A DNA stretch of 37,639 nt from Halanaerobiales bacterium (GTDB lineage Bacteria; Bacillota; Halanaerobiia; B1SED10-174). Shown here in pieces: positions 21,826-29,671 of the stretch. The stretch is taken from NCBI GenBank assembly GCA_003551905.1, contig PUNT01000038.1, positions 1 to 37,639 of the forward strand, read 5' to 3'. The translations under genes were made by a program, and so were the position numbers. The first letter of the stretch is position 1. Each line of letters begins with the position of its first letter. A model generated the notes under the pieces. That model made no database searches, had not been told where the DNA came from, and saw only the letters and a program-made list of their open reading frames with translations.

Positions 21826-23109
21826 ATGCCTGGGAATGTAGATCTTCTCCTCACAGCTGGCAATGTGATTACAGCTGGCGGGTTCAAAAAAGAAGCAGCC
21901 CGGGGAGAAGCCATGAGAAAACTGGAAATTATTGAGGATGGAGCTGTAGCTGTGAGGGGGGAAAAAATCATAGAGGTGGGCCCCCGGGAGAAAGTGTTGG
22001 AAAAGATTGCAAAAGAAACAGCTCATACCTTCATCCATGCCCCGGGCATGACTCTGACCCCTGGCTTTGTGGACCCTCATACTCACTCCGTTTTCGGTGG
22101 TTTTAGGGAGGATGAATTTGCCCTGCGGATTTCCGGTATCCCCTATATGGAAATACTAAAAGAAGGTGGCGGTATACTGGAAACTGTCCGGGCTACAAGG
22201 AAAACCTCAAAAGATGAGCTTCTGGAAAAGAGCCGCAAGGTCTTGGACCGGATACTTTTAAATGGTACCACAACAGTTGAAATTAAGAGCGGGTATGGTT
22301 TGGACCTGGAAAATGAAGTGAAGATGCTAGAGGTCATAGATCAATTGCAGAAGGAGCATCCTGTGGATATAATTCCCACCTTCCTGGGTGCCCATGCCTT
22401 GCCTGAAGAATATGCTGGCCGGAGTGATGATTTTATTGATTACATGAAAGATGAAGTTCTGCCATATGTTGCTGAAAGAAAACTGGCCCGGTTTTGCGAT
22501 GTTTTTTGCGAAGAAGGAGTTTTCTCCGTAGAGCAGTCCCGGCGCCTCTTGAGAAAAGCTAAAGAGCTGGGACTTGAAATCAGGTTTCATGCTGATGAGA
22601 TGGTTTCCCTGGGTGGAGCTGAACTGGCTGCAGAACTGGGGGCTGCATCTGCTGATCATCTCCTGGAGATTTCCCTGGCAGGGATGGAAAAGATGGCGAC
22701 AGCTGATGTAACAGCAACTCTGCTTCCTGCCACACCCTTTACCCTCATGAAAGACAAATATGCTCCGGCCCGGGAAATGATAGATCGGCATGTGCCTCTG
22801 GCCCTGGCTTCTGATTTCAATCCGGGAAGCTGTCCCACCCATTCCATCCCCTTGATTATGACCCTGGCCTGTCTGAAGATGAAGATGACTCCTGAAGAAG
22901 CTTTCATAGCTGTAACCATTAATGCTGCTCATAGCCTGGGTCTGGGAGAAGATGTGGGAAGTATTGAACCGGGCAAGCAAGCAGACCTGGTTCTCTTTGA
23001 TGTACCCAATCACCGTTTTATTCCCTATTATTACGGGATAAATCTGGTGGATACTGTGGTTAAAAAGGGTAAGATAATTGTGGAAAAAGGTTGTTTCAAG
23101 GAGGGATAG
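21826..23109 (+). CDS. hutI: Imidazolonepropionase
   Basis: The 427-residue amidohydrolase opens the ring of imidazolonepropionate to N-formimino-glutamate, the substrate of the preceding ftcD product. Metal-ligand motifs are DPHTHSVFGG (about residues 83-92), RFHADE, SADHLLE and the late aspartate in LASDFNPGS. The amidohydrolase-type beta-sandwich halves are at both ends (NVDLLLTAGNVIT; GSIEPGKQADLVLFD). The ATG follows the ftcD stop directly and its SD lies in the ftcD 3' end (GGGGGAGG), so translation is coupled. Confidence 0.95.
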   Translation: MPGNVDLLLTAGNVITAGGFKKEAARGEAMRKLEIIEDGAVAVRGEKIIEVGPREKVLEKIAKETAHTFIHAPGMTLTPGFVDPHTHSVFGGFREDEFALRISGIPYMEILKEGGGILETVRATRKTSKDELLEKSRKVLDRILLNGTTTVEIKSGYGLDLENEVKMLEVIDQLQKEHPVDIIPTFLGAHALPEEYAGRSDDFIDYMKDEVLPYVAERKLARFCDVFCEEGVFSVEQSRRLLRKAKELGLEIRFHADEMVSLGGAELAAELGAASADHLLEISLAGMEKMATADVTATLLPATPFTLMKDKYAPAREMIDRHVPLALASDFNPGSCPTHSIPLIMTLACLKMKMTPEEAFIAVTINAAHSLGLGEDVGSIEPGKQADLVLFDVPNHRFIPYYYGINLVDTVVKKGKIIVEKGCFKEG

Positions 23110-23110
23110 G

Positions 23111-23725
23111 ATGCTGGATAAAAATATGAAGGAATTTTTGGCTGATCTGGCAGCACCTAAACCAACCCCTGGCGGTGGGAGTGTAGCAGCTCTGGCCGGG
23201 GCCCTGGCTGGAGCCCTGACAGGCATGGTAAGTGGGTTATCCCAGAAAAAAGCCGGGGAATCACAAAAAAAGTTCAGGGAGGTGGAAGAAAAAGCCTGTG
23301 TTCTCAGGGAAGAACTCTGTGAGCTCATAGAAAAAGATTCTCAAGCTTTCAAAGCTGTCATGGAGGCTTTCCGTCTTCCCAAGGAAACCGAGGAAGAAAA
23401 AGAACAGAGAAAGAAGAGACTTCAGGAAGTATTCAAAGGAGCTGCCAGTGTTCCCATGGAGGTTATGGAAAAGTGTATTGAGGTTATGGAGCTGGCCTCT
23501 ACTGGAGTTAAGGAGGGCAATCCTAACTGCATCACAGATGGAGGTGTTGCGGTGCTCCTGGCCCATGCTGGTTTGCAGGGAGCAGCCATGAATGTGCGCA
23601 TAAACCTTTCAAGCATCAAAGATGATAGATTTTGTGATGATGCCCGGAAGAAGAGCGCTGAATTGCTGGCGAGAGGAAATTCAATAAAACAAGAAGTGGA
23701 GGCAATACTGGAGGAGAATATTTAA
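23111..23725 (+). CDS. fchA: Formimidoyl-THF cyclodeaminase
   Basis: I start at ATG 23111, 7 nt after AAGGAGGG, and not at the in-frame GTG 23078 inside hutI. The 204-residue, largely helical protein has the family motif PTPGGGSVAALAGALAGALTGMV and the later NPNCITDGGVAVLLAHAGLQGA. It converts 5-formimino-THF to 5,10-methenyl-THF and ammonia. In animals this is the C-terminal half of FTCD; here the two halves are separate, with hutI between them. The product feeds the C1-folate pool used by the next gene, fhs. Confidence 0.93.
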   Translation: MLDKNMKEFLADLAAPKPTPGGGSVAALAGALAGALTGMVSGLSQKKAGESQKKFREVEEKACVLREELCELIEKDSQAFKAVMEAFRLPKETEEEKEQRKKRLQEVFKGAASVPMEVMEKCIEVMELASTGVKEGNPNCITDGGVAVLLAHAGLQGAAMNVRINLSSIKDDRFCDDARKKSAELLARGNSIKQEVEAILEENI

Positions 23726-23754
23726 GTTGTCTCCAGATAAGGGAGGAAATGTAG

Positions 23755-25422
23755 ATGAAATCTGATATTCAAATTGCTCAGGAAGCTAAAATGGAACATA
23801 TTCACAAGATTGCCGCTCAAGTAGGACTGGAACCGGAAGATCTGGAACTTTACGGTGATTATAAGGCTAAAGTTAAACTGGAGGTTCTGGAAAAGTACAA
23901 AGATACACCTGACGCTAAGCTGGTTTTGGTAACCGCCATTACACCGACTCCCGCTGGTGAAGGTAAATCTACAACATCGGTAGGTCTTGGCCAGGCGTTA
24001 AATCAGATGGGCCATAAAACCGCAATAGCCTTGCGGGAACCTTCCCTTGGTCCCTGTTTTGGCATCAAGGGCGGTGCCGCTGGTGGTGGTTATGCCCAGG
24101 TGGTGCCCATGGAGGATATCAATCTGCACTTTACCGGTGATATACATGCCATGAGTACTGCCCATAATCTTTTGGCTGCTGCCCTGGATAATCACATCAA
24201 GCAGGGCAATGAGCTGGGTATTGATCCTACCCGGATCACCTATAAACGGGCTATGGATATGAATGAAAGAGCTCTGCGCCAGATAATTGTTGGCCTGGGT
24301 GGAACTGCCAACGGGTTGCCCCGGGAAGATGGGTTCATGATTACTGTGGCTTCGGAGATTATGGCAATTCTCTGCCTGTCAACAGATCTAAAAGATCTGA
24401 AGGAACGTTTGGGCAGAATTGTCATTGGCCATACATTTGACCGCAAGCCTGTTACTGCCAGGGATCTAAAGGTTCATGGGGCCATGGCTGCCCTGCTCAA
24501 GGATGCCATCAAGCCCAACCTGGTACAAACCCTGGAAAATAATCCAGCCTTTGTCCATGGTGGACCTTTTGCTAACATAGCCCACGGTTGCAACAGCATC
24601 ATGGCCACCCGAATGGCTATGAAGCTTTCTGATATTGCCATCACAGAAGCAGGTTTTGGTGCTGATCTGGGAGCGGAGAAATTCCTGGATATCAAGTGTC
24701 GTTTTGGAGGCCTTAAGCCTAATGCGGTGGTGCTTGTTGCTACAGCCAGGGCCCTGAAGATGCATGGTGGATTGGGTGTGAAGGAACTCAAGGAAGAGAA
24801 TGTAGAGGCCCTGGAAAAAGGCCTGGAAAACCTGGAGAAGCATATTGAGAATATGCAGAGCTATGGTTTGCCCCTGGTGGTTGCACTAAACCGTTTCCCC
24901 CACGATACAGATGCTGAACTGCAGGCAATCCATGATAGGTGCAAGAAGCTGGGTGTGGAAGTGGCTCATTCCAATGTCTGGGCTGAAGGAGGCAAAGGGG
25001 GAATAGAGCTGGGAGAAGCAGTTCTCCGGGCTATGGAGCAGGAAAACAACTTTAAATTCCTCTATGATGTTGAAGAACCCATTAAAGATAAACTGGAAAA
25101 GATCGCAACTCGTATCTATGGTGCAGATGGTGTAGACTATCTGCGAGGTGTGGACAGGAAGATAAAAAACCTGGAAGAGCAGGGTTATGGTAACATGCCT
25201 ATATGCGTAGCCAAGACGCAAGCCTCCCTTTCTGATGATCCCAAACTTGTAGGCAGGCCTCGTAATTTCCGGGTATCGGTTCGGGATATTACCGTTTCAG
25301 CTGGAGCAGGGTTCCTGGTAGCTCTGGCCGGTGATATTATGACCATGCCTGGACTGCCCAAACGGCCTGCTGCTGAAGGCATTGATATTGACGAGAAAGG
25401 AAAAATTACCGGGCTTTTCTAG
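23755..25422 (+). CDS. fhs: Formate--tetrahydrofolate ligase
   Basis: The 555-residue protein has the phosphate-binding loop [18 protein letters not shown] (about residues 65-82), [23 protein letters not shown] and the C-terminal [20 protein letters not shown]. It interconverts formate, ATP and THF with 10-formyl-THF. In acetogens it works in the formate-fixing direction; at the end of a histidine-degradation operon it could run in reverse and yield formate plus ATP. That direction is an inference and requires methenyl-THF cyclohydrolase (FolD), which is not in the window. SD GGGAGGAAA precedes the ATG; the transcript ends at the terminator at 25432. Confidence 0.97.
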   Translation: MKSDIQIAQEAKMEHIHKIAAQVGLEPEDLELYGDYKAKVKLEVLEKYKDTPDAKLVLVTAITPTPAGEGKSTTSVGLGQALNQMGHKTAIALREPSLGPCFGIKGGAAGGGYAQVVPMEDINLHFTGDIHAMSTAHNLLAAALDNHIKQGNELGIDPTRITYKRAMDMNERALRQIIVGLGGTANGLPREDGFMITVASEIMAILCLSTDLKDLKERLGRIVIGHTFDRKPVTARDLKVHGAMAALLKDAIKPNLVQTLENNPAFVHGGPFANIAHGCNSIMATRMAMKLSDIAITEAGFGADLGAEKFLDIKCRFGGLKPNAVVLVATARALKMHGGLGVKELKEENVEALEKGLENLEKHIENMQSYGLPLVVALNRFPHDTDAELQAIHDRCKKLGVEVAHSNVWAEGGKGGIELGEAVLRAMEQENNFKFLYDVEEPIKDKLEKIATRIYGADGVDYLRGVDRKIKNLEEQGYGNMPICVAKTQASLSDDPKLVGRPRNFRVSVRDITVSAGAGFLVALAGDIMTMPGLPKRPAAEGIDIDEKGKITGLF

Positions 25423-25431
25423 GAAAAGATG

Positions 25432-25461
25432 AAAAAGAGGGTCTCAAATGGCCCTCTTTTT
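25432..25461 (+). terminator. Rho-independent terminator of the hut-fhs operon
   Basis: AAAAAGAGGG (25432-25441) and CCCTCTTTTT (25452-25461) form a 10-bp stem. The A-rich left arm and T-rich right arm are typical. Confidence 0.88.
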
Positions 25462-25546
25462 ATGTACCTGAAAAACTATAGATAAAGATGGCAATAGTTT
25501 TTTGAGAGAATTATAATGTAATCGAACCAAACTAAACCTTAAACAC

Positions 25547-25575
25547 TTGTCAGGTGTGATAAAAAGTGTTATCAT
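25547..25575 (+). promoter_or_regulatory. SigA promoter of the pantothenate operon
   Basis: TTGTCA (25547-25552) and TATCAT (25570-25575) with a 17-bp spacer; start point near 25582. The stretch 25462-25546 holds nothing I recognise. Confidence 0.7.
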
Positions 25576-25673
25576 AAGTATGCGGTTGGTATCAAGTTGA
25601 ACCATACCGGATACTTTATTGTTAGGTGTATTCGCTTGGATCCCTGGCGACCGAGACGAAAGGAGGAGATTTT
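25576..25673 (+). promoter_or_regulatory. Structured 5' leader of the pantothenate operon
   Basis: About 90 nt lie between the predicted start point and the upstream ORF. AAGTAT (25576-25581) can pair with ATACTT, and GGTAT with ATACC inside it, forming an interrupted hairpin at or near the 5' end. No T-box motif and no known riboswitch core is visible. A conserved 'pan' RNA motif has been reported before pantothenate genes in several phyla; I cannot recall its consensus well enough to claim a match. Confidence 0.4.
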
Positions 25674-25745
25674 ATGGATTATGATGCCTTCAGCCTCAAG
25701 AGTGGCAGGCATCTTTATTTTTTTAGGTGGAGGGAGCTGGTATGA
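25674..25745 (+). CDS. Short upstream ORF (23 codons) translationally coupled to the pan operon
   Basis: ATG 25674 is preceded by an excellent SD (AGGAGGAG, 25661-25668) at 5 nt. The ORF encodes a 23-residue aromatic and basic peptide (begins MDYDAF, contains RHLYFFRW). Its TGA overlaps the ATG of the next gene as ATGA, in a different frame. A strong SD, short length and stop-start overlap point to a leader peptide or coupling device rather than a structural protein. I see no run of codons for one pathway amino acid. It was too short for a routine ORF list. Confidence 0.5.
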   Translation: MDYDAFSLKSGRHLYFFRWRELV

Positions 25746-26614
25746 GTGGGGCAGGCATTTTTGTTATTGGGCCTGGAAGGATAGGGAAAGCTCTGGCCTA
25801 TCTTCTTAATGAAGCCGGCTATGAGCTACTGGGAGCTGCAGTTAGGTCAGATACCAATCCAAGAGACGAAGAGGGACTGAGTATTTTCCCGCTGGTCACA
25901 GAATTTCCCGGCAAAATAATAAAGAAGGCTGACATTATACTGATAACTACCCCGGATGATCAAATGGAGAGTGTCTGCCGGGAGCTTTTTATTGGCCAGC
26001 TCATATCAGAAGGGGCGGTCCTGATTCATACCAGCGGTTATCATTCCTCTTCTATATTGAATAAAGGTCCTGGTAATTATCATGTTCTATCAATGCATCC
26101 CCTCCAGTCTGTTCCCGACTGGAAAGCAGGTCTGGAAGCTTTGCCTCAGGCGAAATTTTTTCTGGAGGGGGATGAAAAAGGACTGCAGGCTGGCAAGGAA
26201 CTGGTGGAAAGTATCGGGGCTTCCTGGGTTGTGATTCAAGAAGAAAAAAAGAAATTGTACCATGCCGCTGCTGTTATTTTTAGCAACTATTTAACAGGTC
26301 TGGTGAACCTGGGATTGTCAGTTTATAAGCGGGCTGGGATCGATGATGAAGAAGGCCTGGAGGCTGCCCTTCCACTCATGGAGGGAACACTGGAAAACAT
26401 CAAAGATTTGGGTCCGGCAGGAGCGTTGACCGGACCCATAGCCAGAGGCGATGTGGGAACGGTTCTGGGGCATCTGGAGGCGTTGAGGGAACATGGAGTA
26501 GAATTACTCCCTTATTATATAGTTCTGGGTCAGCTAACCCTGGATTTGGCCAGGGAAAAAGGCCTTGCAGAGGGGAAATATCAGGAACTGAAAAAAATAC
26601 TACAGGAGGGCTGA
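25742..26614 (+). CDS. Rossmann-like / DUF2520 protein, candidate ketopantoate reductase
   Basis: The 290-residue protein has an N-terminal NAD(P)-binding fold (IFVIGPGRIGKALAYLL, residues about 5-22) and a C-terminal helical domain of the DUF2520 type: YHAAAVIFSNYLTGLVNLG and the conserved LTGPIARGDVGTV. It precedes panB, panC and panD, and no panE or ilvC is in the window, so it is a good candidate for the missing ketopantoate reductase step (ketopantoate to pantoate). From memory, a non-orthologous reductase called PanG has been described in Francisella and some Firmicutes; whether this protein is PanG needs alignment. ATG 25742 (SD GGAGGGAG) is preferred to GTG 25727. It overlaps the upstream ORF by 4 bp. 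Confidence 0.8.
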   Translation: MSGAGIFVIGPGRIGKALAYLLNEAGYELLGAAVRSDTNPRDEEGLSIFPLVTEFPGKIIKKADIILITTPDDQMESVCRELFIGQLISEGAVLIHTSGYHSSSILNKGPGNYHVLSMHPLQSVPDWKAGLEALPQAKFFLEGDEKGLQAGKELVESIGASWVVIQEEKKKLYHAAAVIFSNYLTGLVNLGLSVYKRAGIDDEEGLEAALPLMEGTLENIKDLGPAGALTGPIARGDVGTVLGHLEALREHGVELLPYYIVLGQLTLDLAREKGLAEGKYQELKKILQEG

Positions 26615-26617
26615 GAA

Positions 26618-27460
26618 ATGGCAGAAAGGGAGAAGGTAAGGATTACCCACCTGAAAAAGATGAAGGAACAGGGCCAGAAGATAACCATGCTCACAGCCTA
26701 TGATTATCCCACGGCTCGCCTGGAAGATGAAGCCGGTATAGATATAATGCTGGTAGGAGATTCTCTAGGCATGGTGGTTCTTGGATATGAGGATACGGTA
26801 CCGGTAACCATGGAAGATATGATCCACCACACAAAGGCCGTGGCCAGGGGTACAGAAAGAGCCCTGGTAGTTGGTGACATGCCTTTCATGTCATTTCAGG
26901 TTAGTGTGGAAGATACTATGAAAAATGCCGGCCGGCTTCTCAAGGAGGGGATGGCTCAGGCTGTGAAGCTGGAGGGTGGTGAGGAAGTGTTGCCTCAAAC
27001 CCGGGCTCTGGTTAAAGCAGGAATTCCGGTAATGGGGCACTTAGGTTTAACTCCCCAATCGGTTAATCAACTGGGTGGTTTTAAAGTTCAGGGTAAAGAA
27101 GTTGCAGAGGCAAAAAAACTAATAGATGATGCCCGGCTCCTGGAAGAAGCAGGGATCTTCTCTCTGGTTTTAGAATGTATTCCCGCTCCCCTGGCTCGGG
27201 AAATTACTTCTGAACTTAAAGTTCCCACTATTGGTATTGGAGCCGGCCCTGACTGTGATGGACAGGTCCTGGTAGTTCATGATATGCTGGGTATGTATCA
27301 AAGGTTTGTCCCTCGCTTTGTTCGCAGGTACGGAGAAATAGGTGAATCCATGAAAGAGGCTTTTCAGCGCTACATGGAAGATGTTCGCAATGGTAAATTT
27401 CCGGCTGAGAGTGAAAGTTTTTCCATGGATGAGGAAACAATAAAAAAACTGTTCAGTTGA
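26618..27460 (+). CDS. panB: 3-methyl-2-oxobutanoate hydroxymethyltransferase
   Basis: The 280-residue TIM-barrel enzyme makes ketopantoate from ketoisovalerate and 5,10-methylene-THF. Landmarks are MLTAYDYPTARL, the metal and substrate site VGDSLGMVVLGYEDT, VVGDMPFMSF, KLEGG and HLGLTPQSVNQLGGFKVQG. The first committed step of pantothenate synthesis. SD AGGAGGG lies at the end of the upstream gene, which ends 3 bp before the ATG. Confidence 0.97.
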   Translation: MAEREKVRITHLKKMKEQGQKITMLTAYDYPTARLEDEAGIDIMLVGDSLGMVVLGYEDTVPVTMEDMIHHTKAVARGTERALVVGDMPFMSFQVSVEDTMKNAGRLLKEGMAQAVKLEGGEEVLPQTRALVKAGIPVMGHLGLTPQSVNQLGGFKVQGKEVAEAKKLIDDARLLEEAGIFSLVLECIPAPLAREITSELKVPTIGIGAGPDCDGQVLVVHDMLGMYQRFVPRFVRRYGEIGESMKEAFQRYMEDVRNGKFPAESESFSMDEETIKKLFS

Positions 27461-27474
27461 TGCAGGAGGCAGAA

Positions 27475-28320
27475 ATGAAAGTTCTTAAAAATATTGAAGA
27501 AACCAGAGAAGAAATTATTCAGGTTAAGAAGATAGGCCAGCGTGTGGGATTTGTTCCTACCATGGGGTATTTGCACAAAGGACACCTGTCCCTTGTAGAA
27601 AAAGCAGTTAAAGAAAATGATTATGTGGCGGTTAGCGTTTTTGTGAATCCCACCCAATTTGGCCCGGATGAAGACTATGATCGTTATCCCCGGGCTATAA
27701 AAAGAGATGAAAAACTTCTGCGGAAAAGGGGTGTGGATCTACTTTTCTATCCTCATGTACAGGAGATGTATCCTGCTGATTACTGTACCTATGTGCAGGT
27801 TGAAGAACTCACGGAAACTTTATGTGGGGCATCCCGTCCTGGACATTTCCAGGGAGTAACTACAATCGTTAACAAACTTTTTAATATAGTTGGCCCGGAC
27901 CGGGCTTATTTTGGCCAGAAGGATGGTCAGCAGTTCCTGATTATAGAGAAGATGATAAAGGATTTGAACATGGGAGTGAAAGTTGTTCCCTGCCCAACTG
28001 TCAGAGAAGAAGATGGGCTGGCCCTGAGTTCTCGAAACAAATACCTTGATTCCAGGGAAAGAAGGGCAGCAACCATACTCTATAGAACTTTGCAGATGGT
28101 GAAAGAGAGAATTGATAGTGGAGAGAGGGATGGGTTAAAGATTAAAAAGGCAATGGAAGATATGGTAGCCAGGGAAAAGCTGGCCAGACTTGATTACGCT
28201 GCCATAGTGGACCGGAGGAACCTCAAACAGGTGGAAAAAGTTAAAGGGCCTATGATGGCAGCCCTGGCAGTTTTTATTGGAGATACCAGGCTAATTGACA
28301 ATATATGGCTGGAGGTGTAA
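27475..28320 (+). CDS. panC: Pantothenate synthetase
   Basis: The 281-residue enzyme joins pantoate and beta-alanine with ATP. It shows PTMGYLHKGHLSLV (HxGH nucleotidyltransferase signature), FVNPTQFGPDEDYDRYPR, FGQKDGQQ and the KMSKS-like LSSRNKYL. The start is ATG 27475, 5 nt after AGGAGG (27464-27469); the in-frame TTG 27457 lies upstream of that SD. Four bases before the stop of panB the upstream frame still runs, so SD and panB stop are interleaved, indicating tight coupling. Confidence 0.96.
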   Translation: MKVLKNIEETREEIIQVKKIGQRVGFVPTMGYLHKGHLSLVEKAVKENDYVAVSVFVNPTQFGPDEDYDRYPRAIKRDEKLLRKRGVDLLFYPHVQEMYPADYCTYVQVEELTETLCGASRPGHFQGVTTIVNKLFNIVGPDRAYFGQKDGQQFLIIEKMIKDLNMGVKVVPCPTVREEDGLALSSRNKYLDSRERRAATILYRTLQMVKERIDSGERDGLKIKKAMEDMVAREKLARLDYAAIVDRRNLKQVEKVKGPMMAALAVFIGDTRLIDNIWLEV

Positions 28321-28323
28321 GGC

Positions 28324-28686
28324 ATGATGAGAGAAATGATGAAATCAAAAATTCACCGGGCCCGGGTTACAGAGGCCAACCTCAATTATATAGGTAGTAT
28401 TACAGTAGATGCGGAGCTCATGGAAGAAGCGGATCTTCTTCCTCATGAAAAGGTGCAGGTTTTGAACATGAACAATGGGGTCCGCTTTGAAACCTATGTG
28501 ATAAAGGGGAAGAGAAAATCAGGGACTATCTGTATTAATGGAGCTGCAGCCAGACTGGTGCAGGTAGGAGATGAAGTCATAATAATTTCATACGCTTTAT
28601 TGAATGATTCTGAACTTAAAGATTATAAACCCCGGGTAATTTTCGTTGATGAAAATAACCGGAGCGATCCCAGGGAGGAGTTTTGA
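28324..28686 (+). CDS. panD: Aspartate 1-decarboxylase proenzyme
   Basis: The 120-residue proenzyme makes beta-alanine for PanC. With the ATG at 28324 the self-cleavage site NYIGSITVD places Gly24-Ser25 exactly where it is in the E. coli enzyme; Ser25 becomes the catalytic pyruvoyl group. [20 protein letters not shown] is the other family motif. SD GGAGG lies 8 nt upstream, 4 bp after the panC stop. The stop codon overlaps the -35 box of the next promoter. Confidence 0.96.
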   Translation: MMREMMKSKIHRARVTEANLNYIGSITVDAELMEEADLLPHEKVQVLNMNNGVRFETYVIKGKRKSGTICINGAAARLVQVGDEVIIISYALLNDSELKDYKPRVIFVDENNRSDPREEF

Positions 28687-28711
28687 CTTTAGGGGAGAAT
28701 AGAAATACAAT
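28683..28711 (+). promoter_or_regulatory. SigA promoter of the NAD operon
   Basis: TTGACT (28683-28688) and TACAAT (28706-28711) with a 17-bp spacer, overlapping the panD stop codon. Predicted start point near 28718. Confidence 0.78.
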
Positions 28712-28717
28712 AACCAT

Positions 28718-28736
28718 ATTACTAGACAGTTGTAAT
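28718..28736 (+). promoter_or_regulatory. Inverted repeat at the NAD operon start point, possible operator
   Basis: ATTAC and GTAAT are arranged as an inverted repeat with a 9-bp spacer (TAGACAGTT), starting at the predicted transcription start and ending just before AGGAGG. The position suits a repressor site. I cannot match it with confidence to the NiaR or NrtR consensus. Confidence 0.35.
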
Positions 28737-28750
28737 TAGGAGGTAAAAAA

Positions 28751-29659
28751 TTGGAACAATACCAACTTAATGCAGAAGTCGAAACACTCAAAAAGCAACG
28801 AAATGCCATTATACTGGCCCACAATTATCAGATAGAGGAAATTCAGAATATTGCAGATTTTACCGGTGATTCCTTCGCCCTGGCCCAAAAGGCTGCCGAG
28901 GTAGAGGAACCGGTAATTATTTTTTGCGGTGTGCACTTTATGGCTGAAAGTGCCAAAATTCTAGCCCCGGAGAAGACGGTAATATTACCGGTAAAGGAGG
29001 CTGGGTGTCCTCTGGCTGATATGGTTGATGCAGAAGGGGTCAGAAAGATGAAGAAAGAGTACCCCAATGCCGCTGTGGTGGCCTATGTTAATACATCTGC
29101 TTCTGTGAAAGCGGAAGTGGACATTTGCTGTACTTCTTCAAATGCAGTGCAGGTAGTGGAATCTCTTCCCAACCAACAGATAATTTTTTTGCCAGATAAA
29201 AATCTGGGGCAATATATTGCTTCCCAAACAGATAAGGAAATAATAATTTGGGAGGGGTACTGTATAACCCATCACCGGGTTAGTGTTGAAGAACTGGATA
29301 AGGTGCGAGCAGCTAACCCAGGGGCATTGGTAGCGGTTCATCCTGAATGTCAACCGGAAATTGTGGCAAAAGCAGATTATGTTGGAGGGACATCAGGCAT
29401 AGCGAGGTTCGCCAGGGAAACAAAAGCAAAAACCATTATAATAGGGACTGAAATGGGAATGTTGCACCCCTTGCGCAAAGAGAATCCCGATAAAGCTTTT
29501 TACCTTCTATCACCGCACCTAATATGTCCTGACATGAAGAAAATCAACCTGATTCGGGTGCTAGAGTCTCTAAAGAATATGGAACCTAGAATAGAGGTTC
29601 CAGAAGGTATTGCCAGAAGAGCTAAAAAATCCCTTGAGAGAATGCTGGAAATTAAGTAG
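28751..29659 (+). CDS. nadA: Quinolinate synthase A
   Basis: The 302-residue enzyme condenses iminoaspartate (from NadB) with dihydroxyacetone phosphate to quinolinate. Three cysteines, C86 (EAGCPLAD), C171 (EGYC) and C259 (HLICPDM), are at the spacing of the [4Fe-4S] ligands of the NadA family. Other motifs: ILAHNYQ near the N-terminus and HPEC (C200). Translation starts at TTG 28751, 7 nt after AGGAGG. The oxygen-sensitive cluster fits an anaerobe. First gene of the nadA-nadB-nadC unit. Confidence 0.96.
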   Translation: MEQYQLNAEVETLKKQRNAIILAHNYQIEEIQNIADFTGDSFALAQKAAEVEEPVIIFCGVHFMAESAKILAPEKTVILPVKEAGCPLADMVDAEGVRKMKKEYPNAAVVAYVNTSASVKAEVDICCTSSNAVQVVESLPNQQIIFLPDKNLGQYIASQTDKEIIIWEGYCITHHRVSVEELDKVRAANPGALVAVHPECQPEIVAKADYVGGTSGIARFARETKAKTIIIGTEMGMLHPLRKENPDKAFYLLSPHLICPDMKKINLIRVLESLKNMEPRIEVPEGIARRAKKSLERMLEIK

Positions 29660-29671
29660 GGGGTGTTTATA

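Noticed and set aside
21370-22086. 238-codon open frame on the - strand
   Set aside because: It overlaps ftcD and hutI in antisense and shows no recognisable domain or SD.
22327-23328. 333-codon open frame on the - strand
   Set aside because: It lies opposite hutI and fchA, both of which are well supported. Its translation is low in family motifs and looks like the complement of coding sequence.
25576-25673. T-box leader before the pantothenate operon
   Set aside because: No T-box sequence, specifier loop or terminator/antiterminator pair is visible.
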